Of a stretch of 10,603 nucleotides of DNA, positions 1 to 6,515 are shown piece after piece. Source of the stretch: Candidatus Omnitrophota bacterium (GTDB lineage Bacteria; Omnitrophota; Gorgyraeia; Velamenicoccales; JABMQK01); NCBI GenBank assembly GCA_028712915.1, contig JAQTPJ010000017.1, positions 1 to 10,603 of the forward strand, given 5' to 3'. Below the pieces are notes generated by a model. It worked only from the letters and a program-made list of their open reading frames with translations, had not been told where the DNA came from and ran no database searches. Position 1 is the first letter of the stretch; the number at the start of each line of letters is the position of its first letter. Position numbers and translations under genes: made by a program.

Positions 1-253
1 TGGCAAAAATTACCAAATCTCCGAATTTAACATTGCGATGTTTAAACTTTAACGACTGCTGACCTATTGGCAATATGCCTTTTTTATCGTATTCTTTAGA
101 AAGGATTTCGTCTAAATCATGCTGGATAAGCGAAACAACAACCAATTCTTTCCTTTGAAGAACAGCAATGGCTTCATCTTGGTTAGGCGCTTCTAATGTG
201 CCGGCTTGCCTTGCCCCTTCTTTTGTCCGCGCAATATAAGAAAACTTCGGCAT
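1..253 (-). CDS. pilC: PilC/GspF inner-membrane platform protein, N-terminal part (cut by window edge)
   Basis: Reading begins at the ATG at 251-253 and stays open to the window edge, giving 84 visible residues that start MPKFSYIARTKEG and end near KFGDLVIFA. The opening (F-x-Y-x-A-R-x-x-x-G, then a G-T-L-E-A stretch and a D-E-A-x-x-x-L helix) is the usual entry to the PilC/GspF family. KFGDLVIFA matches the start of the first T2SSF domain, which in the family continues into a cytoplasmic helical bundle and membrane helices. PilC is the inner-membrane platform that PilB acts on during pilus extension. The start follows the pilB stop by 5 bases and has a good ribosome binding site (GAGGA about 9 bases upstream). 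The order pilB-pilC is standard. GspF of a type II secretion system is the main alternative, but the PilM-N-O-P neighbours favour the pilus. Confidence 0.9.
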   Translation of the reverse strand, partial: MPKFSYIARTKEGARQAGTLEAPNQDEAIAVLQRKELVVVSLIQHDLDEILSKEYDKKGILPIGQQSLKFKHRNVKFGDLVIFA

Positions 254-258
254 ATTTT

Positions 259-1965
259 CTATTCCTCTATAAGCATAACGCTCAGGGCTTCTTCTAAACT
301 GGTCAATCCCTGTTTTACCGCAAATAAAGCGCTCTCTGTTAAAGTTCGCATCCCGTTGGCACGCGCAGTTTCTTTTATCTTATGATAATCCGTCCTGCCT
401 GCGATTAAATCCCTTATATTTTCATTAACCAGTAATACTTCAGCAACGCACATCCGCCCCTTATATCCTATGTGAGCGCATTTCTCGCAGCCTTTAGCTT
501 TATAAATCAAATCCTGTCCTAAATTTAATCTTTCCCGTTCCTCTCTTGAAGGTTCATAGGGTTCTTTGCATTCCTGGCATAGCGTCCTGACCAACCTCTG
601 CGCCATAATTAAAATCAAAGAAGGCATTAAAAGATATGGCTCAATTCCTATATCGATAAGGCGCGTGACAGCGGAGGACGCGTCATTTGTATGCAGCGTA
701 CTCAATACCAAATGCCCTGTGAGAGCGGAACGCACACAAATCTGGGCTGTCTCTAAATCCCTTACTTCTCCAACCATCATAATATCAGGGTCCTGCCTCA
801 AGAAAGACCTTAACGCAGAAGCAAAAGTCAAGCCGATTTCCGGCTTTATCTGAACCTGGCTAACCCCTTCCAATTTGTATTCAACAGGATCCTCAACCGT
901 AATTATATTTTCTTTGGGAGATTTTATCTCGTTTAATATTGCGTATAGGGTCGTGGATTTACCGCTACCCGTGGGCCCGGTAACAAATATTAAACCGTAA
1001 GGGCTTTTTATAGCCTTTTTTACTTCCTCCAGTTCTTTGTTATTAAAACCAAGCGTGGATAAATCCAGCTTCGCGCTTTCTTTATCCAGTATCCTCAAAA
1101 CAGCTTTTTCTCCGTAAATTGTGGGGATTACGGAAACACGAAAATCAATGTGGCGCTCCTGCATTTTTATGGAAAACCCGCCGTCCTGAGGAAGGCGTTT
1201 TTCAGCTATATCGAGTTTAGATAATATCTTTATGCGGGAAACGATGGGCAGGTGCAGGTGTTTTGCCGGAGGAGGAATTTCATGCAGCATTCCGTCGATC
1301 CTATACCTTAAACTGATACGGCTCTTGAATGGTTCTATATGTATATCCGATGCCCGTTCGTCTATGGCCTGTTTTAGAATTAGATCCACCAATTTCACAA
1401 CAGGAGCTTCTTCTGCGCGGGCTATTAACCTGTCTATGCTTAATTCTTCCTCAGTGTTAACAATCTCCTCAATCAATGTCTCGCCAGAGTAAGAATCCTT
1501 AACCGCCTGCTTCAATAAATCCCTCTTGCCGTAAAAATTCTCTATGGCCTTGTCTATATCTGACTTTGTCGCTACCACCAAGTTTACTTCGCAGCCGGTT
1601 ATCCTTCTTATGTTGTCAATCAAAATTACATCCAAAGGGTCAAATATGGCGCAGGTAAGGGAATTCATATTTTTAGACAAAGGGATTATAAGATTTTTTA
1701 AGGCGAATTCTTTAGGAATGAGTAAATCGAGCTGCTTATCGGCGGAGGGTTTAAGTAGTTCCGAACCCAGGGAAACATAAGGAATATGAAGTTGCTTTCC
1801 CAACGCAACAACTATATCCTGTTCGGTAACCAGGCCCATGTTTACAAGGGTTTCGCCTATGCGGGTATTTTCTTTCTGCTGGGTCTGGATTGCCGTCTCT
1901 AATTGTTCTTGGGTTATGATTCCTTCTTTAATAAGGATTTCGCCAAGCCTAAGATATGCTGCCAT
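259..1965 (-). CDS. pilB: PilB/GspE-type pilus extension ATPase with N-terminal MshEN-like domain
   Basis: 568 residues, full length for the PilB/GspE family of hexameric secretion ATPases that power pilin polymerisation at the cytoplasmic face. Residues 5-60 match the MshEN (T2SSE_N) pattern: RLGEIL..EG....QLE.AI..Q, then RIGETL...G......I..AL..Q, a fold known in relatives to bind cyclic di-GMP. The ATPase core shows Walker A GPTGSGKST (330-338), the Asp box ITVEDPVEY (355-363), Walker B with E400 in MMVGEVRD, and the His box TGHLVLSTLHTNDA (416-429). Four cysteines (C463, C466, C493, C496) form the zinc site typical of extension ATPases rather than PilT. The ATG lies one base after the pilQ stop with no strong Shine-Dalgarno sequence, suggesting translational coupling. 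The stop is TAG. Confidence 0.96.
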   Translation of the reverse strand: MAAYLRLGEILIKEGIITQEQLETAIQTQQKENTRIGETLVNMGLVTEQDIVVALGKQLHIPYVSLGSELLKPSADKQLDLLIPKEFALKNLIIPLSKNMNSLTCAIFDPLDVILIDNIRRITGCEVNLVVATKSDIDKAIENFYGKRDLLKQAVKDSYSGETLIEEIVNTEEELSIDRLIARAEEAPVVKLVDLILKQAIDERASDIHIEPFKSRISLRYRIDGMLHEIPPPAKHLHLPIVSRIKILSKLDIAEKRLPQDGGFSIKMQERHIDFRVSVIPTIYGEKAVLRILDKESAKLDLSTLGFNNKELEEVKKAIKSPYGLIFVTGPTGSGKSTTLYAILNEIKSPKENIITVEDPVEYKLEGVSQVQIKPEIGLTFASALRSFLRQDPDIMMVGEVRDLETAQICVRSALTGHLVLSTLHTNDASSAVTRLIDIGIEPYLLMPSLILIMAQRLVRTLCQECKEPYEPSREERERLNLGQDLIYKAKGCEKCAHIGYKGRMCVAEVLLVNENIRDLIAGRTDYHKIKETARANGMRTLTESALFAVKQGLTSLEEALSVMLIEE

Positions 1966-1966
1966 C

Positions 1967-3442
1967 TTATTTATTGTCCCAGACGTTTAACGCCTTATCA
2001 ACTTCCTCTCTGCGGTATTGATAATCGGATTGCTCCCTTTCCATTAACACATCTTTATTATAGGTAGACGCTTGAGATTGGGCTAAATTAGCGTTTACAG
2101 CATTTGTATTTATAATACGCGGCGTAATAAAAACCAAAAGTTCCCTATCCTGATTGCTTCCACTCTTATGCCTGAAAAGCATGCCTGCCAAAGGTATATC
2201 GCCTAAGAAAGGCACTTTCTTGCGGGTATCCGATAAATCCTTCCTTAATAAACCTCCAATAACCACTGTATCATTACTCTTTACGCTGACTGTGGTTTTA
2301 GCGCTTCTTTCCTGCGGATCATAATAAGTGGTACCCAAACTGCTTACGTCTGCCGAGGAGACTTTAGGTTCCAAAACCATGGTTATCTCGCCGGTCTCTA
2401 TGCTTACGCTGGGTGTGACTTTCAAAGAAACTCCTATTTCGTATCTTTCTGCGGAAGTATTCTCCGTGCCGCTCTCTGAATTGGTCGTTGTAGCAGTACC
2501 CACTGCGTTATTCCCCACAATCTTAATTTCTGCTGTTTCATTACTCAAGGTTAAAATCCTCGGACGTGCAAGAACCTTGGTATCCACGTCTGTTATCAAC
2601 ATCTGTAGAGTTGCCGAAACATCATCATCATCGCTAGTCGCACTGATAGAACCAGTTGTAATTTCTGTCTTAGCATCCCTATTATGCCAGGCGTTAAAAG
2701 GAAAAGCCAAGCCAGTTCTGCTGGCAAGCGTCAGAGTATATATGCTACCAGCCCACTCCATTCCTATCTGATCCGCCAACGACTTCTTTACATCTATTAT
2801 TTCTGCCTCAATCAAAACCTGCGGTACGGGTATATCCAGCTTCCTTATCATTTCTTCCAAACGTACAAATCGCTCAGGCAAATCGGTAATAATCAAACTA
2901 TTAGTACGTGAATCTTCGCTAATCTTACCTTCCGGAGAAAGTAAATCGGACAAGGCATCTGCCAAACTAGAACCTGCCGTGCTATTGGAAGAAGCACTGT
3001 TTAAAGGCGAGGAATTCACGCGAGCGTATTTTAAGGTATATACCTTGGTAATTTTCTTATCTGCTTCCTGTTCCGCAGTCTCCCTTACTACAAAGATATT
3101 GCTATCTTCATCCAAATCATACGTTAAATTATAAGTCTTTAGAATTTTATCCAGGGCGTCTCTCACAGGCACATTCTCTAAATATAAGGTAACTGTCCTA
3201 TTAGCTATCTCCTGCGAAGCAATAAAATTCATGCCTGATTGCTGAGAAAATACTTTTAGAACGCTGAGAAGGCTGGCGTCCTCCAAATCCAAGGATATTT
3301 TTCTCCATGGATCCTGCATAAGCAGCTCATCGGCTAAAACGCCCCATGCAGAATCAGTAAAGATAATTGAGAAAAAAGAAAAGCAACAAACCAAAATAAG
3401 CGATAAGGATAAAAACGATATATTCATCTTTCTAATATTCAT
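1967..3442 (-). CDS. pilQ: PilQ/GspD-family outer-membrane secretin
   Basis: 491 residues. The N-terminus is a long signal sequence (hydrophobic from about 9 to 28, likely cleaved by about residue 38). An STN/N0 domain follows at about 50-102 (ISLDLEDASLLSVLKVFSQQ start), then an N1-like domain (131-205) with a Ser/Asn-rich insertion at 143-160. The secretin core spans about 207-445: it opens VPQVLIEAEIIDV, contains LARPRILTLSNETAEIKIVG, and ends with the family signature VPFLGDIPLAGMLFR (410-424) plus LLVFITPRII (435-444). This is the multimeric outer-membrane pore through which the pilus exits. No AMIN peptidoglycan-binding domain is visible, so it is shorter than proteobacterial PilQ. It overlaps the end of pilP by 11 bases and has an AGGAGG ribosome binding site 7 bases upstream. 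Position between pilP and pilB favours pilQ over gspD. Confidence 0.94.
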   Translation of the reverse strand: MNIRKMNISFLSLSLILVCCFSFFSIIFTDSAWGVLADELLMQDPWRKISLDLEDASLLSVLKVFSQQSGMNFIASQEIANRTVTLYLENVPVRDALDKILKTYNLTYDLDEDSNIFVVRETAEQEADKKITKVYTLKYARVNSSPLNSASSNSTAGSSLADALSDLLSPEGKISEDSRTNSLIITDLPERFVRLEEMIRKLDIPVPQVLIEAEIIDVKKSLADQIGMEWAGSIYTLTLASRTGLAFPFNAWHNRDAKTEITTGSISATSDDDDVSATLQMLITDVDTKVLARPRILTLSNETAEIKIVGNNAVGTATTTNSESGTENTSAERYEIGVSLKVTPSVSIETGEITMVLEPKVSSADVSSLGTTYYDPQERSAKTTVSVKSNDTVVIGGLLRKDLSDTRKKVPFLGDIPLAGMLFRHKSGSNQDRELLVFITPRIINTNAVNANLAQSQASTYNKDVLMEREQSDYQYRREEVDKALNVWDNK

Positions 3443-3701
3443 TGCGCACCCTCCTGTTTTTTGTTCCGGTATCCATTTTTCTTTCTAGGTTGAGGATATA
3501 CTCTTTATTATTAAAAATTACAGTAACGCCGTTTTTATCTATTTTGGTAATCTTGGCTTCCCCTAATTTATCTCCTACATTGTAAATCTCGTTATTGATT
3601 ATGGCTTTTGTTTCTTGCGCCCCCCATAACAAACCGTTTATTTTATACATAGAGGCGTCAAAATCTCCCATCTCTTCTTCCGCCATAGTTTGCTCTGCCA
3701 T
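3432..3701 (-). CDS. pilP: PilP/GspC-like periplasmic domain, downstream part of the stop-interrupted pilP
   Basis: An 89-residue reading frame from the ATG at 3699-3701. Residues 19-72 (INGLLWG, then AIINNEIYNVGD, then KITKIDKNGVTVIFNNKEYIL) have the shape of the small all-beta domain of PilP/GspC/GspB proteins: a statement of the substrate site, a turn with NxGD, then two strands. In T4P systems PilP is a periplasmic protein that links PilN-PilO to the PilQ secretin, and its position between pilO and pilQ fits exactly. The frame is open upstream apart from one TAG at 3705-3707, beyond which a signal peptide is encoded (next entry). As it stands, a product starting here would lack a signal peptide and remain cytoplasmic. 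AAGG about 11 bases upstream is a poor ribosome binding site. The stop is TAG, overlapping pilQ. Confidence 0.7.
   Translation of the reverse strand: MAEQTMAEEEMGDFDASMYKINGLLWGAQETKAIINNEIYNVGDKLGEAKITKIDKNGVTVIFNNKEYILNLERKMDTGTKNRRVRNEY
3450..3455 (-). promoter_or_regulatory. Strong Shine-Dalgarno sequence for pilQ
   Basis: A perfect AGGAGG lies 7 bases upstream of the pilQ ATG and inside the last codons of pilP. It supports the start at 3442 and would let ribosomes load on pilQ independently of pilP translation, which matters because pilP carries a premature stop. Confidence 0.85.
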
Positions 3702-3713
3702 AACCTACTCTGC
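3669..3713 (-). repeat. Three tandem 15-bp coding repeats around the pilP stop
   Basis: On the minus strand the units are GCAGAGTAGGTTATG (3713-3699), GCAGAGCAAACTATG (3698-3684) and GCGGAAGAAGAGATG (3683-3669). They encode AE-stop-VM, AEQTM and AEEEM. The first two differ at four of 15 bases; the third is more diverged. The comparison identifies the first-unit TAG as a changed Gln codon. Confidence 0.85.
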
Positions 3714-3851
3714 CTTAGGCTGTTCTATGGCTTTAGGTAAACAATCTTTGAAGGGGCTTTTCTTGTCCTGCGAAAATACTGGCGCTGTAAAAAATACCCC
3801 CGCGATAAGGATAACCAACAATAATAATTTTATTTTTTTAAGATTTAACAT
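3705..3851 (-). pseudogene. pilP: Signal-peptide part of pilP, ended by an in-frame TAG
   Basis: An ATG at 3849-3851, two bases after the pilO stop, opens a 48-residue frame ending at TAG (3705-3707). It encodes a clear signal peptide: a Lys-rich start (MLNLKKIK), a hydrophobic core, and a likely cleavage in PVFS/QDKK near residue 27, then a short linker ending IEQPKAE. The next codons (GTT ATG GCA...) continue in the same frame into the PilP-like domain. Read through the stop, the two parts give one protein of about 139 residues with signal peptide, linker and beta domain, the expected PilP plan. The stop lies in the first of three 15-bp repeats encoding AE-stop-VM, AEQTM and AEEEM, so the lost residue was almost certainly Gln (CAG to TAG). 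The piece is therefore read as half of a broken or conditionally read pilP, not a separate gene. Confidence 0.75.
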
Positions 3852-3853
3852 TC

Positions 3854-4390
3854 TTATTTTTTGAGTATAAAAGCTATTATGCCTATATTCGCTTTAACGG
3901 CCGGGCCATATTCGCCTGAACCAGGCTCTGGCGACGGCGTAATCTGTAAACTTGTGATTTTTGTCAAGGCCTCTAAATCTTCGATCGCGGATAAAAATTT
4001 GGTTAAATTAAAGTAATCCGCGTTCACATTCAAAACCATTGCCAAAGTAAAATAGTACTGATTATCCTGCAGGCCGCCAGGGTCAAAACTAAGAATTTCT
4101 ATGCCATATTGAGAAGCAATATCATTAATCTCGCCCATCATAGCAGCCGATTCCTCAGTTTGCCAGCCGGAATTTTTAAATTTCCCTAACTCTTTGTTCA
4201 GGCTATTTATCTCCCGGGCTAATTCTATGCGCTGTTGATAATTACTAATCTTATCTTGCGAGCTGATTAATTTTATCTTCTGCGCATCTAAAATTTTCCT
4301 GCCGAAAAAAATAGTAGCAATGACAACAAGAAGAATAAAAATCTTTTCTTTGTGTTCTTTGAAATTAATTTTAACTGAAGACATGTCCAT
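3854..4390 (-). CDS. pilO: PilO-like inner-membrane alignment protein
   Basis: 178 residues, close to the usual PilO size. A short cytoplasmic start (residues 1-16, rich in Lys) precedes a single membrane helix (about 17-33, IFILLVVIATIFFG). A predicted coiled coil follows (about 34-72, heptad-like SSQDKISNYQQRIELAREI), then a C-terminal alpha/beta region (83-178) of the ferredoxin-like type (YGIEILSFDPG, YYFTLAMVLNVNADYFNLTK, FLSAIEDLEALTKITSLQI). PilO pairs with PilN in the periplasm and, with PilP, bridges the inner membrane to the secretin. It lies 27 bases after the fused pilMN gene and two bases before pilP. The ATG at 4390 has AAAGG about 9 bases upstream; a second ATG two codons later is less well placed. 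Sequence conservation of PilO is low, so the call rests on topology and gene order. Confidence 0.85.
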   Translation of the reverse strand: MDMSSVKINFKEHKEKIFILLVVIATIFFGRKILDAQKIKLISSQDKISNYQQRIELAREINSLNKELGKFKNSGWQTEESAAMMGEINDIASQYGIEILSFDPGGLQDNQYYFTLAMVLNVNADYFNLTKFLSAIEDLEALTKITSLQITPSPEPGSGEYGPAVKANIGIIAFILKK

Positions 4391-4417
4391 TTCTATTTAC
4401 CTTTATTTATAGCTACG

Positions 4418-5992
4418 TTAAATCTTTACGGCTCCCTCTAATTCGAACCTAATCACTTTATAGTCTTTTTCTATAGAACTTCTCAATGATTTTACCGAGA
4501 TATTGCCTACTTTATTAGAAAAGGTAGGGCTGCTTTTCAAATTAGATATAAGAACATAAGGCGCCTGCTGCGCTTCGTTATCATTCTTGTTATAAACTAC
4601 CCCTCTTAAGTTAATATACTTTCCAGGCCTGTCAAATGACAATGCCTCTAACCACACTCCCTCAGGTAGAAGTTCTGTCAAAACCTCCAATTTCTCTCCA
4701 AGCAGGAATTCCTTAATAAAAACACTCCTATAGGCCGCTAATTTTTCTTTGTCTTTATTCCTTAAGTTTTCTAACACACTATTATCCAAATCTTTTAAAT
4801 CCGCGGTCAATATCGAACTGATTTCTCTTGATTGGGAGTAAATTTCTTCGTTTATCGGCTTCAACCGATAATTCCCCCACATAAATATACCCAACAACGC
4901 CACTAAAGCGAATGACAACGTTTTTATTATTAACGGCTTGGGTATATCTATTATATCTCCGAACACCGTAGAAAGCATATCGCCAGGAGACAATAAAGAC
5001 GAAGCGCTGGACTTGCGCGTCTTGGCAAGATTAATGAAGAGCGAGGAATGCTTGTTTATCCTCAAAGAAGCGCCAGCCGCCTTGGCTAAACTCAAGCTAT
5101 GCTCTTCCCTTATACCTAAAATATCATCGGGGCTTTTATGTTGTACCGGCATGCCTAATTCTCTGTTAAAAGTATTTATTAAATCCTTGGATTCGTCCTT
5201 AGATAAAATTATAATCCTGTCAACGCCTTTCTTAAGAAACTGCCTGCGAAAATAATCTATAGAAACCCTGATTTCATTAATTATGCGGAAAGATACTGAC
5301 TCTGCATCAACGGGCTGCGTTTCTTCCCCGGCAGAAATCTTTATATCCCGGGAAAAACAAGGGATTCCGTTGTCAATTATGGAGATTACGCCCTCACCCT
5401 TTTCCAACTCAGCCACCACCACGGCTTCTTTATTAGATATTATTTTCTTTACCTTAAGTAACCTGAAAAGAGCGAATTGCGAAGGCTCAATAGCTGAAAT
5501 ATTTGCCCTAATCTGAGATAAAACAGAGTTATATTTCTTTATATCCTCATTCTTCATTCCCGCAAAAAGCACCTCTATAATATTCTTTTGCGAGAAAATC
5601 TGATAATCATAAGTTATATCCTCTGTCTTAAAAGGAATGTATTTCTTGATCTCGAAACTAATGGTCGCCTTGATATCTTTGCGCGGGACAGGGGGAATCT
5701 CGAAAAACCTTACTATTAAATCCCTGTTAGGCACACAAACAACAAAACTGCTGTTGTCCATATTGACTCTTGACTCACGCAGGGCCCTCTGCATAAAAGC
5801 CACAATCTCTACCTCGTTATCCAAAAACACGTTAAATATGTTATCACGAGGCACTGCGGCTCCGCTAGGCCTGGTAATATCCTTAGGGTAAGGGCTGTAA
5901 ATAAAGTTCTTCACCTTGCCCGTAATAGCAGTTTCTACGATGCTTAATCCCTGAGGACCCAAAAATATGCCAACTGCGTTTTTTCCAAACAT
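4418..5992 (-). CDS. Fused PilM-PilN protein (actin-like ATPase domain plus membrane assembly domain)
   Basis: 524 residues, far longer than PilM (about 350) or PilN (about 200) alone. Residues 1 to about 310 are PilM-like: an actin-type start (VGIFLGPQGLSIVE), VVCVPNRDLIVRFFEIPPVP (84-103) and FEIKKYIPF (113-121), both PilM landmarks, then an ATPase-fold half with VVVAELEKGEGVISIID. Residues 318-323 read LFINLA, resembling the INLLP-type peptide at the PilN N-terminus that docks into PilM. A membrane helix lies at about 354-373. It is followed by a helical stretch (378-430) and a ferredoxin-like end containing LTELLPEGVWLEALSFD, typical of PilN. GspL of type II secretion has the same cytoplasmic-membrane-periplasmic plan, but the PilM motifs and adjacent pilO favour T4P. 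The ATG is one base after the stop of the HTH gene. Confidence 0.88.
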   Translation of the reverse strand: MFGKNAVGIFLGPQGLSIVETAITGKVKNFIYSPYPKDITRPSGAAVPRDNIFNVFLDNEVEIVAFMQRALRESRVNMDNSSFVVCVPNRDLIVRFFEIPPVPRKDIKATISFEIKKYIPFKTEDITYDYQIFSQKNIIEVLFAGMKNEDIKKYNSVLSQIRANISAIEPSQFALFRLLKVKKIISNKEAVVVAELEKGEGVISIIDNGIPCFSRDIKISAGEETQPVDAESVSFRIINEIRVSIDYFRRQFLKKGVDRIIILSKDESKDLINTFNRELGMPVQHKSPDDILGIREEHSLSLAKAAGASLRINKHSSLFINLAKTRKSSASSLLSPGDMLSTVFGDIIDIPKPLIIKTLSFALVALLGIFMWGNYRLKPINEEIYSQSREISSILTADLKDLDNSVLENLRNKDKEKLAAYRSVFIKEFLLGEKLEVLTELLPEGVWLEALSFDRPGKYINLRGVVYNKNDNEAQQAPYVLISNLKSSPTFSNKVGNISVKSLRSSIEKDYKVIRFELEGAVKI

Positions 5993-5993
5993 A

Positions 5994-6188
5994 CTATTTT
6001 ATCCCCTCTGCCTTTTTAGGCTGGCCGCGCTGGGAACGCAGCCACTTGTCAATATCACGCTTGTCAAACCTCCAGACGCCGCCGACTTTCATTCCTGTAA
6101 TCTTATTTTGATTCAGCCAATTGTAAATAGTCTGCTTCTGCAATTTAAGATAATTAGCTAAATCCTCGACGTCCATCAACCTCTGCAT
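5994..6188 (-). CDS. Excisionase/MerR-type helix-turn-helix DNA-binding protein, first gene of the pil operon
   Basis: 64 residues covering one HTH_17 (excisionase-family) domain: LMDVEDLANYL (4-14), the recognition helix QTIYNWLNQNKI (19-30), the wing MKVGGVWRF (33-41), and the closing helix DIDKWL (45-50), then a basic tail. Such small proteins are phage or plasmid excisionases or short transcription regulators. No integrase, attachment site or phage gene is visible, and the TAG stop is one base before pilMN, so it belongs to the pilus operon. It follows a strong promoter at 6237-6265 with AAGGA 10 bases before the ATG. A role as operon autoregulator is inference. ATG at codon 5 (MDVED) is a less likely start, being further from the ribosome binding site. 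Confidence 0.85.
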   Translation of the reverse strand: MQRLMDVEDLANYLKLQKQTIYNWLNQNKITGMKVGGVWRFDKRDIDKWLRSQRGQPKKAEGIK

Positions 6189-6236
6189 ACTTAAACCATC
6201 CTTCTACTAAAAGTCCTGTAATGAAAGCGTGTTCTA

Positions 6237-6265
6237 ATTAAACCATAAAGCTTTTATGTTGTCAA
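6237..6265 (-). promoter_or_regulatory. Sigma-70-type promoter of the pil operon
   Basis: On the minus strand TTGACA (6260-6265, perfect -35) and TTTAAT (6237-6242, five of six to TATAAT) are separated by exactly 17 bases. A-tracts lie just upstream (on the plus strand, T runs at 6269-6286), resembling an UP element. Transcription would start near 6230, giving a leader of about 42 bases before the HTH gene. Confidence 0.8.
6244..6258. promoter_or_regulatory. Palindrome between -35 and -10, candidate operator
   Basis: CATAAA-GCT-TTTATG is a perfect 6-bp inverted repeat with a 3-base centre, lying wholly in the 17-base spacer of the promoter. This is the classic place for repressor or MerR-type activator binding. 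The first gene transcribed is a MerR/excisionase-fold protein, so it is the obvious candidate ligand, but binding is inferred. Confidence 0.5.
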
Positions 6266-6366
6266 GTGTTTTTTTATGTATTTTTACTTATACTTACTTC
6301 TATTATAATAGATAGTTTTTTAAAGAAAATACTCCATGAATCGCTTCTAACCAGAATGTTATGAAT

Positions 6367-6413
6367 ATATTATATATTTATTGTGTATAGTTGTACATAA
6401 TTGTATATAATAT
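6367..6413. repeat. Three tandem 10-bp repeats inside a 10-bp inverted repeat
   Basis: Plus-strand units TTGTGTATAG (6381-6390), TTGTACATAA (6391-6400) and TTGTATATAA (6401-6410) follow one another with an exact 10-base period, one helical turn. The stretch is bracketed by ATATTATATA (6367-6376) and its perfect complement TATATAATAT (6404-6413), the latter overlapping the third unit. The layout suggests a protein-binding cluster; low sequence complexity makes chance possible. Confidence 0.6.
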
Positions 6414-6515
6414 GATTGCGTGGGTTATTTACAGAGAATATATTTATATGGTAGGTGTACAGGAAAGGGTATCTAGTATCTAGCCTTTAATTACTAATAT
6501 TTGCTGTATTTATTG

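Larger units (their letters stand above)
6189..6515. other. AT-rich intergenic region without genes between the two units
   Basis: 327 bases with no credible reading frame on either strand. Besides the pil promoter it contains a perfect 12-bp palindrome CTATTATAATAG (6300-6311), the repeat cluster at 6367-6413, and a direct repeat TATCTAG-TATCTAG (6470-6483). No GC-rich stem followed by a T-run is seen after the prepilin gene on the minus strand, so its terminator is not identified. Confidence 0.8.

Noticed and set aside
2328..2771. Plus-strand open frame of 147 codons opposite pilQ
   Set aside because: It is antisense to the strongly supported secretin core, has no family resemblance and no ribosome binding site; it is a shadow of the real gene.
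3705..3707. TAG recoded as an amino acid throughout the genome
   Set aside because: TAG ends pilB (259-261), pilP (3432-3434), the HTH gene (5994-5996) and the prepilin gene (6516-6518), each right before the next gene or at the end of a full-length protein.
5994..6188. Prophage or integrative element excisionase
   Set aside because: No integrase, attachment repeats, tRNA or phage genes are in view, and the gene is tightly joined to pilMN.
6296..6315. Second minus-strand promoter using the TATAAT within the 12-bp palindrome
   Set aside because: No recognisable -35 17 bases upstream, while a far better promoter lies about 40 bases downstream.
6381..6410. CRISPR array
   Set aside because: Units are 10 bases, adjacent and without spacers; no cas gene is present.
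6381..6411. Plus-strand promoter using TATAAT at 6406-6411
   Set aside because: No properly spaced -35 (the nearest TTGTGT would need a 19-base spacer) and no plus-strand gene downstream.
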